Shown one piece after another: positions 48,291-57,620 of a stretch of 64,000 nt of DNA. This stretch comes from Lentzea cavernae (GTDB lineage: Bacteria; Actinomycetota; Actinomycetes; Mycobacteriales; Pseudonocardiaceae), in the NCBI RefSeq assembly GCF_014653695.1, contig NZ_BNAR01000001.1, forward strand, positions 682,001 through 746,000. The letters are read 5' to 3'. The translations under genes and the position numbers were made by a program. The number at the start of each line of letters is the position of its first letter. Position 1 is the stretch's first letter. The notes beneath the pieces are model-generated. The model ran no database searches, was not told where the DNA came from, and worked only from the letters and a program-made list of their open reading frames with translations.

Positions 48291-49391
48291 GTGGATCTTT
48301 TCGAACACGAGGCGCGGGACCTCTTCGAGCGGTACGGGGTGCCCGTTCCGCGTGGTTTCGTGGCGGGCACTCCTGAGTCCGCGCGCGAGGCCGCCTCCAA
48401 GCTCGGCGGCACTGTCGTCGTGAAGGCTCAGGTCAAGACCGGCGGGCGGGGCAAGGCCGGCGGCATCAAGCTCGCTTCGTCGCCCGACGAAGCTTTTGCC
48501 GCTGCCACGGCGATCCTGGGCATGGACATCAAGGGCCACACCGTGCACCAGGTCCTGGTCACCGAGGCGAGCGAGATCGCCGAGGAGTACTACCTGTCGT
48601 TCCTGCTCGATCGCGCCGGCAGAACGTTCATCGGCATGGCGTCGGCCACCGGTGGCATGGAGATCGAGGAGATGGCGGACTCCATCACCCGGATGCCCGC
48701 TTCGGCCTTCGACGCAGCCGCGGTGTTCGGGCCGGAGATCGCCGCGGAGATCAACGAGGTCGCTTCCGCCCTGTGGAAGGTCTTCGTCTCCGAGGACGCG
48801 ACCCTGGTCGAGGTGAACCCGTTGGCGCGCACGAAGGACGGCAGGATCATCGCGCTGGACGGCAAGGTGACGCTGGACGACAACGCCTCGTTCCGGCACT
48901 CTCGTCCTTCGAACGCGGCGGAGGGCGACCCGCTGGAGGTGCGGGCGGCGGAGAAGGGTCTCAACTACGTCAAGCTCGACGGCACCGTCGGTGTCATCGG
49001 CAACGGCGCGGGACTCGTCATGTCCACATTGGACGTCGTGGCGCTGGCCGGTGCCGCGCCCGCGAACTTCCTCGACATCGGCGGCGGCGCCTCGGCCCAG
49101 GTGATGGCCGACGGCCTCGACGTCATCCTCTCGGACCCGTCGGTCCGCAGCGTGTTCGTGAACGTGTTCGGCGGCATCACCGCGTGCGACGCGGTGGCCA
49201 ACGGAATCGTGCAGGCCCTGGGGATTCTGGGCGACCGCGCCGACAAGCCGCTGGTCGTCCGCCTCGACGGCAACAACGCCGCCGCGGGCCACCGGATCCT
49301 CGACGAGGCACGACACCCGCTGATCACCGTGGCGCACACGATGGACGACGCGGCGGGCCGTGCCGCCGCCCTCGCCGGCAAGGAGTCCTGA
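48291..49391 (+). CDS. sucC: succinyl-CoA synthetase beta-subunit-like protein (ADP-forming), shortened
   Basis: The 366-aa protein has the ATP-grasp pattern ([56 protein letters not shown] in parts) and C-terminal CoA-ligase region ([32 protein letters not shown]). It is about 20-25 residues shorter than typical SucC, with the deletion near residues 125-150 ([20 protein letters not shown]). The GTG start follows GAGAGGAC. It overlaps the alpha-subunit gene and is divergent from oxc. Whether it makes succinyl-, malyl- or oxalyl-CoA is not determined. Confidence 0.82.
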   Translation: MDLFEHEARDLFERYGVPVPRGFVAGTPESAREAASKLGGTVVVKAQVKTGGRGKAGGIKLASSPDEAFAAATAILGMDIKGHTVHQVLVTEASEIAEEYYLSFLLDRAGRTFIGMASATGGMEIEEMADSITRMPASAFDAAAVFGPEIAAEINEVASALWKVFVSEDATLVEVNPLARTKDGRIIALDGKVTLDDNASFRHSRPSNAAEGDPLEVRAAEKGLNYVKLDGTVGVIGNGAGLVMSTLDVVALAGAAPANFLDIGGGASAQVMADGLDVILSDPSVRSVFVNVFGGITACDAVANGIVQALGILGDRADKPLVVRLDGNNAAAGHRILDEARHPLITVAHTMDDAAGRAAALAGKES

Positions 49392-50269
49392 TGGCGATCT
49401 TCCTCGACGAGAACAGCCTTGTGATCGTGCAGGGCATGACCGGGTCTGAGGGTGCCAAGCACACCCGCCGGATGCTCGCGGCCGGCACGCAGGTCGTGGG
49501 CGGCGTGAACGCCCGCAAGGCCGGGACGTCCGTGGACTTCGACGACGTGACGCTGCCGGTGTTCGGCACGGTCGCCGAGGCGATGGACGCGACCGGCGCG
49601 AACGTGTCGGTGCTCTTCGTCCCGCCCGCGTTCACCGGCGACGCGGTGATCGAGGCGATCGACGCGGAGATCGGCCTGGCCGTGGTGATCACGGAAGGCG
49701 TCCCGGTCCACGACACGGCACGGTTCTGGGCACACGCGCAGGGCCGTTCCACCCGGATCATCGGACCGAACTGCCCCGGCATCATCAGCCCCGGCAAGTC
49801 CAACGCGGGCATCATTCCCGCGGACATCACCAAACCCGGCTCGATCGGTCTGGTTTCGAAGTCGGGAACGCTGACGTACCAGCTGATGCACGAGCTGAAG
49901 GACTTCGGCTTCACCACGTGCGTCGGCATCGGCGGCGACCCGATCGTCGGCACCACGCACATCGACGCCATCGAGGCGTTCGAGGCGGACCCCGAGACCG
50001 AGCTGATCGTGATGATCGGCGAGATCGGCGGTGACGCGGAGGAACGGGCGGCGGAGTTCGTGCGGGACAACGTGACCAAGCCCGTGGTCGGGTACGTCGC
50101 CGGCTTCACCGCGCCCGAGGGCAGAACGATGGGCCACGCGGGCGCCATCGTCTCGGGGTCCTCGGGCACGGCGGAGGCCAAGAAGCTGGCCATGGAGGCG
50201 GTCGGGATCAGGGTCGGCAAGACGCCGTCCGAGACCGCCTCGCTGGCCAGGGCGGTCCTGACCGGCTAA
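49391..50269 (+). CDS. sucD: succinyl-CoA synthetase alpha-subunit-like protein
   Basis: The 292-aa protein has a CoA-binding Rossmann domain ([26 protein letters not shown]) and ligase domain with the phospho-His near residue 249 in [16 protein letters not shown] and [20 protein letters not shown]. The ATG overlaps the sucC stop (TGATG). This is a full-length SucD. As a paralogue controlled by site E it probably belongs to the oxalate system, or supplies succinyl-CoA for a CoA transferase. It converges on the ESX-substrate operon. Confidence 0.85.
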   Translation: MAIFLDENSLVIVQGMTGSEGAKHTRRMLAAGTQVVGGVNARKAGTSVDFDDVTLPVFGTVAEAMDATGANVSVLFVPPAFTGDAVIEAIDAEIGLAVVITEGVPVHDTARFWAHAQGRSTRIIGPNCPGIISPGKSNAGIIPADITKPGSIGLVSKSGTLTYQLMHELKDFGFTTCVGIGGDPIVGTTHIDAIEAFEADPETELIVMIGEIGGDAEERAAEFVRDNVTKPVVGYVAGFTAPEGRTMGHAGAIVSGSSGTAEAKKLAMEAVGIRVGKTPSETASLARAVLTG

Positions 50270-51039
50270 CTCGCCACGGCCTGTGCGGAGGGGAGCTCGG
50301 CAGAGCCTCCCTCCGCCTTGTCCCCGATCACCGACATGGCCTGCTCCACGATCTTCAGCACGGCCTGCGCGCCCTCGACCAGTGTGATCAGGTTCTCGCC
50401 GCTGGCCAGCAGCTCACCGAGCTCGGCGGCGATCTGACCACCGCACTCGACGGCGATCTGCACGCACTGCGGGATCGCCACGGCGATGCTCTGCCCGAAC
50501 GTCGCGGCCGCCGCCGCGATCGCCTGGGTCATGATCGGCACGATCCTGCCGACCGCCTCGGTGATCAGACGCGTCACCTCGGCGACGACCTGCGCTACCA
50601 CCTCACCGGCCTTGATCAGCGCGGTGGCGTTGGTCAGCGCCGTCTCGGCGACGGACAGCACGCCGTCGACGAGTTCCTTGCCGGTCTTGGCGTACTCGGC
50701 CGCGCTGTCCCCGGTCCAGCTGTCGGTCTCACTGCCTGCTTTCTCGCCGTACTCGCCGGCCAGCGCGGTCGCGGCCTTGCTCGCGTTCTGGAACTCCCCG
50801 GCGCCCTGCTGGACGCCGTCCGGGTCGCCCCTGAGCTGGTTCAGCGGCTCGTCCAGGAACGAGATCATCGGCGTGAGGAAGCCGACGCCCGCGCTGTCCA
50901 GTGCCTGCAACGGTTTCCCGTTCGAGCTGAGTTCGCTCATCGGCGCCTTCGGCGTTCGCGCCAGGTCCGGCGACAGCCACTCGCCGTTCGTGATGGCGTT
51001 CGTCGTGACGCGGAGTTCGGCGAGCAACGCGGCGGTCAT
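50266..51039 (-). CDS. ESX-type secreted WXG-like protein (257 aa)
   Basis: The N-terminal half is helical with a WTG turn ([19 protein letters not shown]), as in WXG100/PPE-type type VII secretion substrates, and the C-terminal half (about 140-200) is a long Ala-rich amphipathic or membrane-active helix pair. It is the last gene of a six-gene minus operon that also encodes an EspG-like protein. It overlaps the preceding 99-aa gene by 4 bp, and its TAG stop overlaps the sucD stop. Confidence 0.7.
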   Translation of the reverse strand: MTAALLAELRVTTNAITNGEWLSPDLARTPKAPMSELSSNGKPLQALDSAGVGFLTPMISFLDEPLNQLRGDPDGVQQGAGEFQNASKAATALAGEYGEKAGSETDSWTGDSAAEYAKTGKELVDGVLSVAETALTNATALIKAGEVVAQVVAEVTRLITEAVGRIVPIMTQAIAAAAATFGQSIAVAIPQCVQIAVECGGQIAAELGELLASGENLITLVEGAQAVLKIVEQAMSVIGDKAEGGSAELPSAQAVAS

Positions 51040-51335
51040 CGGCCTGCTCCCGTGATGTCACCGGCGTTGCGCTCGTCGGTGCGCTGGTAGTTCTCGGCGG
51101 TCCTGCGCACGCCCTCGCCCACTTTGTCCAATGTGGACGCCATGCGGGCGAACGCGCCCGTCGTCTCCCCCATCGGGCCGCTCAGTCCGGTGGTGAGGAA
51201 CTGGGCGAACGAGCCGAGCGACTCCTGCCCGAGCCGGTCGGGCATCCGCGTGCCGGTCTCCGACAGGCGGTCGGCGTACCCGCTCACCGTCGCGGCGTGC
51301 CGGCGCAACTGCTCGTGGTCCGCGGTCAGGCTCAT
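51036..51335 (-). CDS. type VII secretion target protein (EspC/DUF2580-like, 99 aa)
   Basis: The 99-aa product is all helical (MSLTADHEQLRRHAATVSGYADRL split) with PMGETTGAFARMASTLDKVGEGVRRTAENYQRTDE at the end, a pattern typical of small type VII secreted helical hairpins with a Y-x-x-x-[D/E] signal (YQRTDE). It overlaps both neighbours by 4 bp. Confidence 0.75.
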   Translation of the reverse strand: MSLTADHEQLRRHAATVSGYADRLSETGTRMPDRLGQESLGSFAQFLTTGLSGPMGETTGAFARMASTLDKVGEGVRRTAENYQRTDERNAGDITGAGR

Positions 51336-51676
51336 CGCACGGCCTCCGGCAGGTGCCGCGTGATCTGGTGCAGGGCGTCGCTCTCGCCCAGGTAGTCCGC
51401 CATCACCTCGGTCATCCGCGCGCTCGCCAGCCGTTGCGCCTCCCGCGCGGTGCCGACGATCAGCACCGCGAGCGCGTCGACGTCGAGCTTGCGCGCCGCC
51501 GGTGTCAGCGCGACATCGCCGAGCACACCGCCCGCGTTCACCGTCACGGTGACCTCACCGCGCGGCGAGGTCGCCGTGGCGCCCACCTCCGCCAGGCTCG
51601 CACTCGCCGACCGCGCGCTGTACGCGACCCGTTCAAGGCGTTCCTGGTAGTCCGCCAGCCACTGTGCTGGATCCAC
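51332..51676 (-). CDS. YbaB/EbfC-like protein of the ESX operon
   Basis: The 114-aa product (WLADYQERLERVAYSARSAS, GEVTVTVNAGGVLGDVALTP) matches the YbaB/EbfC fold, which in actinobacteria commonly accompanies type VII substrate genes. GAGGAGGGGG precedes the GTG start. Function in the ESX context is unknown; DNA binding is not established. Confidence 0.75.
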   Translation of the reverse strand: MDPAQWLADYQERLERVAYSARSASASLAEVGATATSPRGEVTVTVNAGGVLGDVALTPAARKLDVDALAVLIVGTAREAQRLASARMTEVMADYLGESDALHQITRHLPEAVR

Positions 51677-51690
51677 TTCGTCCCCCTCCT

Positions 51691-52308
51691 CTAGGCTCGC
51701 GCGACGGCGGCGAGCTCACCGATCACGCGGACCAGGTCGTGGTGCCGCATCGGGTTGACGCTCACCCAGCCGTCCGCTCCGACGTCGACCCTGACCCGTC
51801 CGCCCGCACTGTCCAACCAGGACACTTCCTGCCGCTGCCCGCCCCTGACCACGCCCGCCTGCCCCTGCCCGGTGACCTCCAGGTCGAGCCCGGCGCCGGG
51901 CGGCAACGTGATCGGCATGAGCTGCGCGGCCCTGACCTCCGGGACCAGCGCCACGAGCTCGTCACCCAGGGCCTCCGCCCCGACGTGCGCCACCCGGACC
52001 GTGCTCCCGGACTGCGTGCACACCAGCGCGTCACCGCCCCGGACCATCGCGACCGCACCCGCGCCCGGCACGACGAGGTCGACCACGGCCGTGTGCTCGT
52101 GCAGCGCGCCGACCAGCTCGGCGGCCATGCCGACCGGCCCGTGGGACGCCGCCAGCCCCCGCGCCTCGAGCCCGTGCCCCGCCTCGGCGAGCAGGCTCGC
52201 GCGTTCGTCCGCTGTAGTCCCGAACGACGGCACCCTCAACGGAAACGGCCACCGCACCCCGGCGTGCGTGGCGAGCAGGTCCATCTCGACCAGGTCGAAG
52301 GCGATCAC
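51691..52308 (-). CDS. EspG-like ESX secretion-associated protein
   Basis: The 205-aa product begins MIAFDLVEMDLLATHAGVRWPFPLRVPSFG and has the EspG pattern GDALVCTQSGSTVRVAHVG and VNPMRHHDLVRVIGELA. EspG chaperones PE/PPE dimers for type VII export. The GTG start overlaps the next upstream gene by 4 bp. Confidence 0.75.
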   Translation of the reverse strand: MIAFDLVEMDLLATHAGVRWPFPLRVPSFGTTADERASLLAEAGHGLEARGLAASHGPVGMAAELVGALHEHTAVVDLVVPGAGAVAMVRGGDALVCTQSGSTVRVAHVGAEALGDELVALVPEVRAAQLMPITLPPGAGLDLEVTGQGQAGVVRGGQRQEVSWLDSAGGRVRVDVGADGWVSVNPMRHHDLVRVIGELAAVARA

Positions 52309-52607
52309 CGGACCACCCTGCGCGCCTGCTCGGCATCGGTCTCGGCGTACGTGGACCTGATCTCCGCCAGCACCCGCCGGAACTCCCGAACCTCGCGCTC
52401 AGCGGCCCCCACCTCGCCCGCGAACCCCGCCCCGGCTTCCTGGAGCCTTTGCGACAGGTCTCGGGCGGGCGGCGCCGTGCCGAGCAACGGCTGCCGCCCG
52501 GCCAACCTCCCCGCCGCCGCCACCAGCTCCCCGGTCAGGTCGGCCAGCCGCGCGAGGGTCCGCACCCTGTCCTGCACCAGGTCCGGCGCGACCTCGTAGC
52601 CGTTCAC
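52305..52607 (-). CDS. small helical ESX-operon protein (100 aa)
   Basis: The 100-aa product is two long amphipathic helices (YEVAPDLVQDRVRTLARLAD and REVREFRRVLAEIRSTYAETD), the size and shape of WXG100-like ESX substrates, with a Y-x-x-x-D motif (YAETD). It overlaps the large PPE-like gene by 4 bp. Confidence 0.7.
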   Translation of the reverse strand: MNGYEVAPDLVQDRVRTLARLADLTGELVAAAGRLAGRQPLLGTAPPARDLSQRLQEAGAGFAGEVGAAEREVREFRRVLAEIRSTYAETDAEQARRVVR

Positions 52608-54037
52608 ACTTCCTCCCCGATGACCGCCGGAGACACCCGCTCGTCCACCGCGAACAGACCGTGGTCGAGCGTCGGCATCTGGTTCTCGTGCTGCTGCTCC
52701 TCGTCCTTGCGCGCCCCTGCCGCCGGAGGTGCGCCCATGGCGTTGTTCTGGGCGGACGGCCGGGCCTCGGCGGTGAGGGTGCCGGTCACGGCGATCCCGC
52801 CGGTCTGGCCGAACACCACGCCGGCACGCATGCCCGGCGTGACCTGCTGGCTGACCGGGGTGGTCGCGGTCACCGGACCACGTGCGGATCCACCCACGAG
52901 CTGCCGCCAGGGCACTCCGCCCGAACTGGGCGTCCTGACCTGCGACACGGGCGCGGCGCCCGGTGTGTTCGCGGCCTGCGGGACGCCGCCGCGGGCGTCG
53001 TCGACGAGGCGGCCGCTGCCGTTGAGGCTGGACTCGTAGGTCTGCATCGCCCGCACCGCCTGGGCCTTCTGGTCGTCGGCGGAGGCGGCACCGAAGTAGA
53101 AGAAGAAGCCGGAGGTCGCGCCCGCGGGCATGGCGGGTGCGGTCGGCAGGGTGAACGGGGCTGGGGCGCTCGGCAGCGCGAAGGGCGCGTTGGGCAGCGC
53201 GAACGACGCTGGAGCGCCGGGCAGCGCGAACGGCGCGGGCGCACTCGACAGCACCGATGGTGCCGGCGCGCCGGGCAGCGTGAACGACGCCGGAGCACCC
53301 GGCATCTCGACCGACGCAGGCGTGGTGGACGAGGCCGACCTCTCCGGAGCATCCGGCAGCACGAACGGCGCCGGTGCACTCGGGGACACGGCAGGAACCG
53401 ACCTCACCGGCGCCCCTGGCATCTCCGCGAACCCTGACCCCACCGGCATTTCCGCGAGTCCTGGCACCACTGACCCCGCTAGTACCTCGGGCACACCCGC
53501 GAACTCGGGCACCACCATCCCCGTCGGCACCCCGGCGGGTTCCCGCACCACCGGCCCTACCGGCACGCCCGCGAGCTCAGGCACCCCGGCGAGTTCCCGC
53601 ACCACCGGCTCCGCCGGGATCCCCGCGAACCCCGGCACCACCGGCCCGACCGGCACCCCCTCGAACCCCGGCACCCCAGCCAGCCCCGGCACCCCCGCCC
53701 CCAGCCCCGGTGGCGGCGGCATCGCCGCCCGAGCCGAAGCCAGCGCGTCCGCCGAGTCCTGCGCCGCTTTCTGCCCCGCCGCCGCGAACCCGCTGAGCCT
53801 CTCCACCCGCTCCGCCAACGCCCCCAGCCGCGCCGCGGCCTCCTCCGCCGCGGCGCCGGACCACCCGTCGAGCAGCGCGGCCCGTTGCTCCCTGAGCACC
53901 GCGGCGTGCGCGTCCAGCGCGGCGCGGTGGCGTGTCCACTCGTCGGCGACGGTGCTCACGTCCGCGACATCGGCGTCCTGCCACAGCATGCGGTGCAGTT
54001 CCTCGTGGCTGTACGCCTCCCAGTTGATGTCCTGCAT
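52604..54037 (-). CDS. PPE-like ESX substrate with Pro-rich repeats
   Basis: The 477-aa protein has an N-terminal PPE-type helical domain with WSG (LLDGWSGAAAEEAAARL), a long middle region (about 115-320) of imperfect repeats rich in Gly-Val-Pro and Ala-Pro (PGFAGVPVGP, SAPAPFALPGAP types), and a conserved-looking C-terminal tail ending AVIGEEV. The tail is typical of actinobacterial ESX substrates. Start ATG at 54037 follows GGAG. It heads the six-gene operon. Confidence 0.7.
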   Translation of the reverse strand: MQDINWEAYSHEELHRMLWQDADVADVSTVADEWTRHRAALDAHAAVLREQRAALLDGWSGAAAEEAAARLGALAERVERLSGFAAAGQKAAQDSADALASARAAMPPPPGLGAGVPGLAGVPGFEGVPVGPVVPGFAGIPAEPVVRELAGVPELAGVPVGPVVREPAGVPTGMVVPEFAGVPEVLAGSVVPGLAEMPVGSGFAEMPGAPVRSVPAVSPSAPAPFVLPDAPERSASSTTPASVEMPGAPASFTLPGAPAPSVLSSAPAPFALPGAPASFALPNAPFALPSAPAPFTLPTAPAMPAGATSGFFFYFGAASADDQKAQAVRAMQTYESSLNGSGRLVDDARGGVPQAANTPGAAPVSQVRTPSSGGVPWRQLVGGSARGPVTATTPVSQQVTPGMRAGVVFGQTGGIAVTGTLTAEARPSAQNNAMGAPPAAGARKDEEQQHENQMPTLDHGLFAVDERVSPAVIGEEV

Positions 54038-54134
54038 CACTGGAACTCCCTCCCTCGTCCCCGGCGAACGATCACAGCGGGGTGGGGCGGGGGAACAGGC
54101 CAGGCGACCGGCCACGTGTGGCCGGTGGTCCTGA

Positions 54135-56243
54135 TCAGCGCGAACGGGCGAGGTGCTCCTGCAGGCGGGCGTGCCGGAACTGGTAGACGGCGCCGGCCCG
54201 GCGCAGCACGCCGCGGCGGTAGGCGTCGTCGAGGAACGCCGGCAGGCGCCACGGCAGCTTGCCGGTCAGGGGCAGCCAGACGCGGGCGAACACCACCCAC
54301 TGGCCCCAGGCGGTCAGGCTCAGCACGTAGGCGAGTCCGCCGCCGATGCCGCCGACCAGGCCGAGCGCGAAGGCCGTCGTCGGGCTCCACAGCACCTCGA
54401 AGCGCAGCGCGGTCAGGCCGCTGGCGACGATTCCGGTGGCGCCGATGACGAACACCGCGAACACCGGCACCATCATCCCGACGAGGCCGAGCACGGCGCG
54501 CCGGTTCGCCTCCCGCAGCCCGTCGGGGCTGCCCGCCGAGCGCACGTCCAGCGGTGCCTCCAGTGCGGCGACCACGGCGAAGACCAGGCCGGCGCCGAGG
54601 CCGAACACCAGGCCGAACACGACCACGTCGACCAGCACGCCCGCTGTCATCACGACGCCGGGTGTCGCCAGCCAGTACGCCAGCGCGCGCACCAGCCCGT
54701 AGGCGGCTCCGACCGCTCCGCCGAACGCCACCCCGAGCAGGCCCCGCGACCACACCCGCCGATCGGCCCTGCCGCGCAGCCGCAGCCGGGTCCGCACGGG
54801 TTCGAGCGGTGTCCTGCGCACCGCGAACCGGTGTGCGAGCCCGAAGAGCAGACCGGTGACGAGCCCGATCATCACGGCGAACAGCACGCCCCTGGTGATC
54901 AGCCCGCCGATGAGCACGGCCTCCAGGACGAGGTCGGCGAACCCGACCACGACCCCCACGGCGAGCCCGGTCACCGTCGACGACGTGCCGAAGCGCCACC
55001 ACGCCACGTCGTGCATCCCGAGCCTGGTCACGTGGTCGGCGAGATGGCCGAGCCACGGTCGCACACGGTCGGTGTCCGACCCGTATACAGCCGGTATGAA
55101 GCTGCTGAGCAGGTGTCGTTCGATCTCGTCGGGCTCGTGCAGGCCCAGCAACGCCGCCGGGTCGTGGTCGGGGGTGTCGCTGTAGATCCGCCGGGCGAGC
55201 GCCACCATCAACGGCGTCGTCAGCACCTGGGCGAGCGGGCCGCCGCACCGCACCTCGTCCAGCACGGGCTTCCAGACGTTGCCGGCCGGTCCGGTCTTGC
55301 GCGTGGTGCGCGGCAGGTAGTCCGCCAGGTCGTCGCACGTCAGGTCCGCGAGCACCACGGCGGCTGCGGACGTCAGCACATCCGTGCCCTCGACCGCGTC
55401 GCGGTACTCGTCCACACGGCTCGTGAGCAGCAACGGCAGAGTGGTGGTGTTCAACGCGTTGAGCGCTGCCCGGTGCAGTCCCGCGGCGATCTCGTCGAAG
55501 CCGTCCAGCACGGGCAACACCCGCTGCGAGTCGACCAGCGCCGCCGCCAGCGTGCCGCCGCCGGGGCCTGGAGCCGCGAGGAACGGGTGGTCGTGCGTGA
55601 GCTGCTCGGCGAGCCAGTCGCGCAGCCCGGCCCGTCCGGGATGCCACGCGCCGAGGCCGAAGATCACCGGCACGGGGTCGGCCGGGTTGTGCGCGCCGAG
55701 CAGGTCCAGCACGAACCGAGTGGTCAGCACCGTCTTGCCCGACCCGGCGCGCCCCAGCACGACCAGCCGCCGCGACCCGACCCTGCGGTACACCTCGACG
55801 ACCTGGTCGAGCCGGCCGTCGAGCGCGGCCTCGCCGCCGATGTTGGTCCGGCTGTCCGTCAACGCCGCGGGCGCCGCCTCCCACCGCACGGGCAGCGGCA
55901 CCGGGTCGTGGACCTGCCGCTGTTCCTCCTCGCGCCGCCACCGTGCCTCGATCGCGACCTTCAGGGTCTCCACGGTCTCGAGCAGCGGGTCGAACCGCGC
56001 CGGTTCCAGGACCGGCGGTTCGTCGCGACCGGCGGCGGAGAACAACTCGACGCGCTCGGCACCGGTGAGTTCCAGGGCGTCGGCCAACGCGCGCACGGTG
56101 CCCATGCGCGGATCGGTCCGTTCGCCTGTCTCCAGCCCACGCACTGTGCGGGTGCCCACGGCAGCGCGGTGAGCCAGCGCTTCCTGGCTCAAGCCGGCCC
56201 GCTGCCGCCATTGACGCAGCAGTAAGCCGAACTGGCTCGCCAC
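54135..56243 (-). CDS. HTH-NACHT ATPase with C-terminal membrane helices
   Basis: The 702-aa product has an N-terminal XRE helix-turn-helix (about 1-60: LLRQWRQRAGLSQEALAHRA), a NACHT-type STAND NTPase with P-loop GRAGSGKT near residues 164-171 and Walker B VLPVLDGFDEI, an arginine sensor region LLTSRVDEY, and about eight hydrophobic helices in the C-terminal third (TGLAVGVVVGFADLVLEAVL onward). The GTG at 56243 is preferred to the start at 56369 because the extension has no conserved sequence. Similar NLR-like proteins are associated with defence or signalling. Confidence 0.75.
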   Translation of the reverse strand: MASQFGLLLRQWRQRAGLSQEALAHRAAVGTRTVRGLETGERTDPRMGTVRALADALELTGAERVELFSAAGRDEPPVLEPARFDPLLETVETLKVAIEARWRREEEQRQVHDPVPLPVRWEAAPAALTDSRTNIGGEAALDGRLDQVVEVYRRVGSRRLVVLGRAGSGKTVLTTRFVLDLLGAHNPADPVPVIFGLGAWHPGRAGLRDWLAEQLTHDHPFLAAPGPGGGTLAAALVDSQRVLPVLDGFDEIAAGLHRAALNALNTTTLPLLLTSRVDEYRDAVEGTDVLTSAAAVVLADLTCDDLADYLPRTTRKTGPAGNVWKPVLDEVRCGGPLAQVLTTPLMVALARRIYSDTPDHDPAALLGLHEPDEIERHLLSSFIPAVYGSDTDRVRPWLGHLADHVTRLGMHDVAWWRFGTSSTVTGLAVGVVVGFADLVLEAVLIGGLITRGVLFAVMIGLVTGLLFGLAHRFAVRRTPLEPVRTRLRLRGRADRRVWSRGLLGVAFGGAVGAAYGLVRALAYWLATPGVVMTAGVLVDVVVFGLVFGLGAGLVFAVVAALEAPLDVRSAGSPDGLREANRRAVLGLVGMMVPVFAVFVIGATGIVASGLTALRFEVLWSPTTAFALGLVGGIGGGLAYVLSLTAWGQWVVFARVWLPLTGKLPWRLPAFLDDAYRRGVLRRAGAVYQFRHARLQEHLARSR

Positions 56244-56338
56244 AACCGCCCCCTCGTCCGGATGACCGGTGATCAAGAGGGTACCGAGACGGCCGTGTCT
56301 CGTGGCCGTTTCCGCCCACCTGGAGGAAGATCGCGGCT

Positions 56339-56938
56339 GTGCTGACCGAGTGGCTCCACGCCGTTCCACCGCTCCTGGTCTACGTCGTCGTGGGCGTGGT
56401 GGTCGGCGTCGAGAGCATGGGGATCCCGCTGCCGGGCGAGGTCGTGCTGGTCGCGGCGGCGCTCATGGCCTCGCACCACGACGGCGTCTCACCGGTGTGG
56501 GTCGGCGTCGCCGCGTCCGCCGGGGCGATCATCGGCGACAGCGCCGGGTACGCGCTGGGCAAGCGCTTCGGGCCGCGGATCTTCAGCTGGGCGGGTGAGA
56601 AGTTCCCGAGCCACTTCAGCCAGGACAAGGTCGGACGCGCCCAGGCGCTGTTCGAGCGCCACGGCGCCTGGGCGGTCTTCTTCGGCCGGTTCGTGGCGCT
56701 GCTGCGGATCCTGTCCGGACCGCTCGCCGCCACGATGGGCATGCACTACGGGAAGTTCCTGCTGGCCAACGCCGCGGGCGGCATCGCGTGGGCCGGCGGC
56801 ACGACGGCGGCCGTCTACTTCGTCGGAGAGGCCGCCGAGCACTACCTCGCGGAGTTCTCGTGGACAGCGCTCGTTGTCGTGCTGGTGGCGGTGATCGCGT
56901 TCAGCGTCCGAGCCCGGCTCCGCCGTTCACCCCGATGA
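56339..56938 (+). CDS. DedA family membrane protein
   Basis: The 199-aa protein has the DedA pattern GVVVGVESMGIPLPGEVVL, GAIIGDSAGYALGKRFG and FGRFVALLRILSGPLAATMGM with about five membrane helices. The family includes undecaprenyl-phosphate or lipid flippase-like proteins. GGAGGAAGA precedes the GTG start. It converges with an SDR gene and overlaps its end by 38 bp. Confidence 0.87.
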   Translation: MLTEWLHAVPPLLVYVVVGVVVGVESMGIPLPGEVVLVAAALMASHHDGVSPVWVGVAASAGAIIGDSAGYALGKRFGPRIFSWAGEKFPSHFSQDKVGRAQALFERHGAWAVFFGRFVALLRILSGPLAATMGMHYGKFLLANAAGGIAWAGGTTAAVYFVGEAAEHYLAEFSWTALVVVLVAVIAFSVRARLRRSPR

Positions 56939-57620
56939 CCTGAGCGGTGACGTGCCCCGCCTCGGGCGAGGTCAGGAACGTGATCACCGCGGCGACGTCC
57001 GCCGGGGTGCCCGCGCGGCCGTTCGCCGGGGCGCCGACGAGCTTCTTGCGCCGTTCCTCGGAGAGCGTGCCGCCGAAGAACTCGGTGTCCTCGACGACAC
57101 CGGGCGACACGACGTTGACCGTGATCCCCCTCGCCCCCACCGCGAACGCGAGGTCGGCCGTCCACGCCTCGACCGCCGACTTGGCCGCGCCGTAGGCCCC
57201 CGAACCCCGCCTGCCCGCGATCGAGCCGATCGTCACCACGCGGGCGTTGTCGGCCAGGCGGGGCTCCAGCGCGGTCGTCACGAGCACCGCGCTGATCACG
57301 TTCGACTCGTAGTTCGCGAGCCACAAGTTTCGCACGTCGGTCAGGTTCTCCGGCGCGGGCAGGCGGCGGGTCATGTTGCCGCCCGCGTTGTTGACCAGGA
57401 CGTCCACTGAGGACGGCAGGTCGTTCAGCGCCGCCTCGACGGCCTCCGGATCGGCCGCGTCGAACACCACAGCCCGCGCGCCGACCTCCTCGGCCGCCGC
57501 CTTCAGCACGTCCTCCCTGCGTCCGGTGATCACCACCTCCAGGCCCTGCTCGACGAGCCGGGCCGCCACTGCCTTGCCGATGCCCGTGCCGCCGCCCGTC
57601 ACCACTGCTGTACGCGTCAT
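56901..57620 (-). CDS. SDR family oxidoreductase
   Basis: The 239-aa enzyme has TGGGTGIGKAVAARL, NNAGGN, the catalytic Ser and YGAAKSAVEAWTADLA motifs, and VVSPGVVEDTEFF. It is a classical NAD(P)-dependent SDR, FabG-like. The ATG at 57620 is chosen over upstream open frame that has no family similarity. Function unknown. Confidence 0.85.
   Translation of the reverse strand: MTRTAVVTGGGTGIGKAVAARLVEQGLEVVITGRREDVLKAAAEEVGARAVVFDAADPEAVEAALNDLPSSVDVLVNNAGGNMTRRLPAPENLTDVRNLWLANYESNVISAVLVTTALEPRLADNARVVTIGSIAGRRGSGAYGAAKSAVEAWTADLAFAVGARGITVNVVSPGVVEDTEFFGGTLSEERRKKLVGAPANGRAGTPADVAAVITFLTSPEAGHVTAQVIGVNGGAGLGR

Noticed and set aside
52870..53800. Plus-strand Thr/Pro/Ala-rich ORFs opposite the PPE-like gene
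   Set aside because: They mirror the repeat region of the minus-strand gene and have no start context or family similarity.
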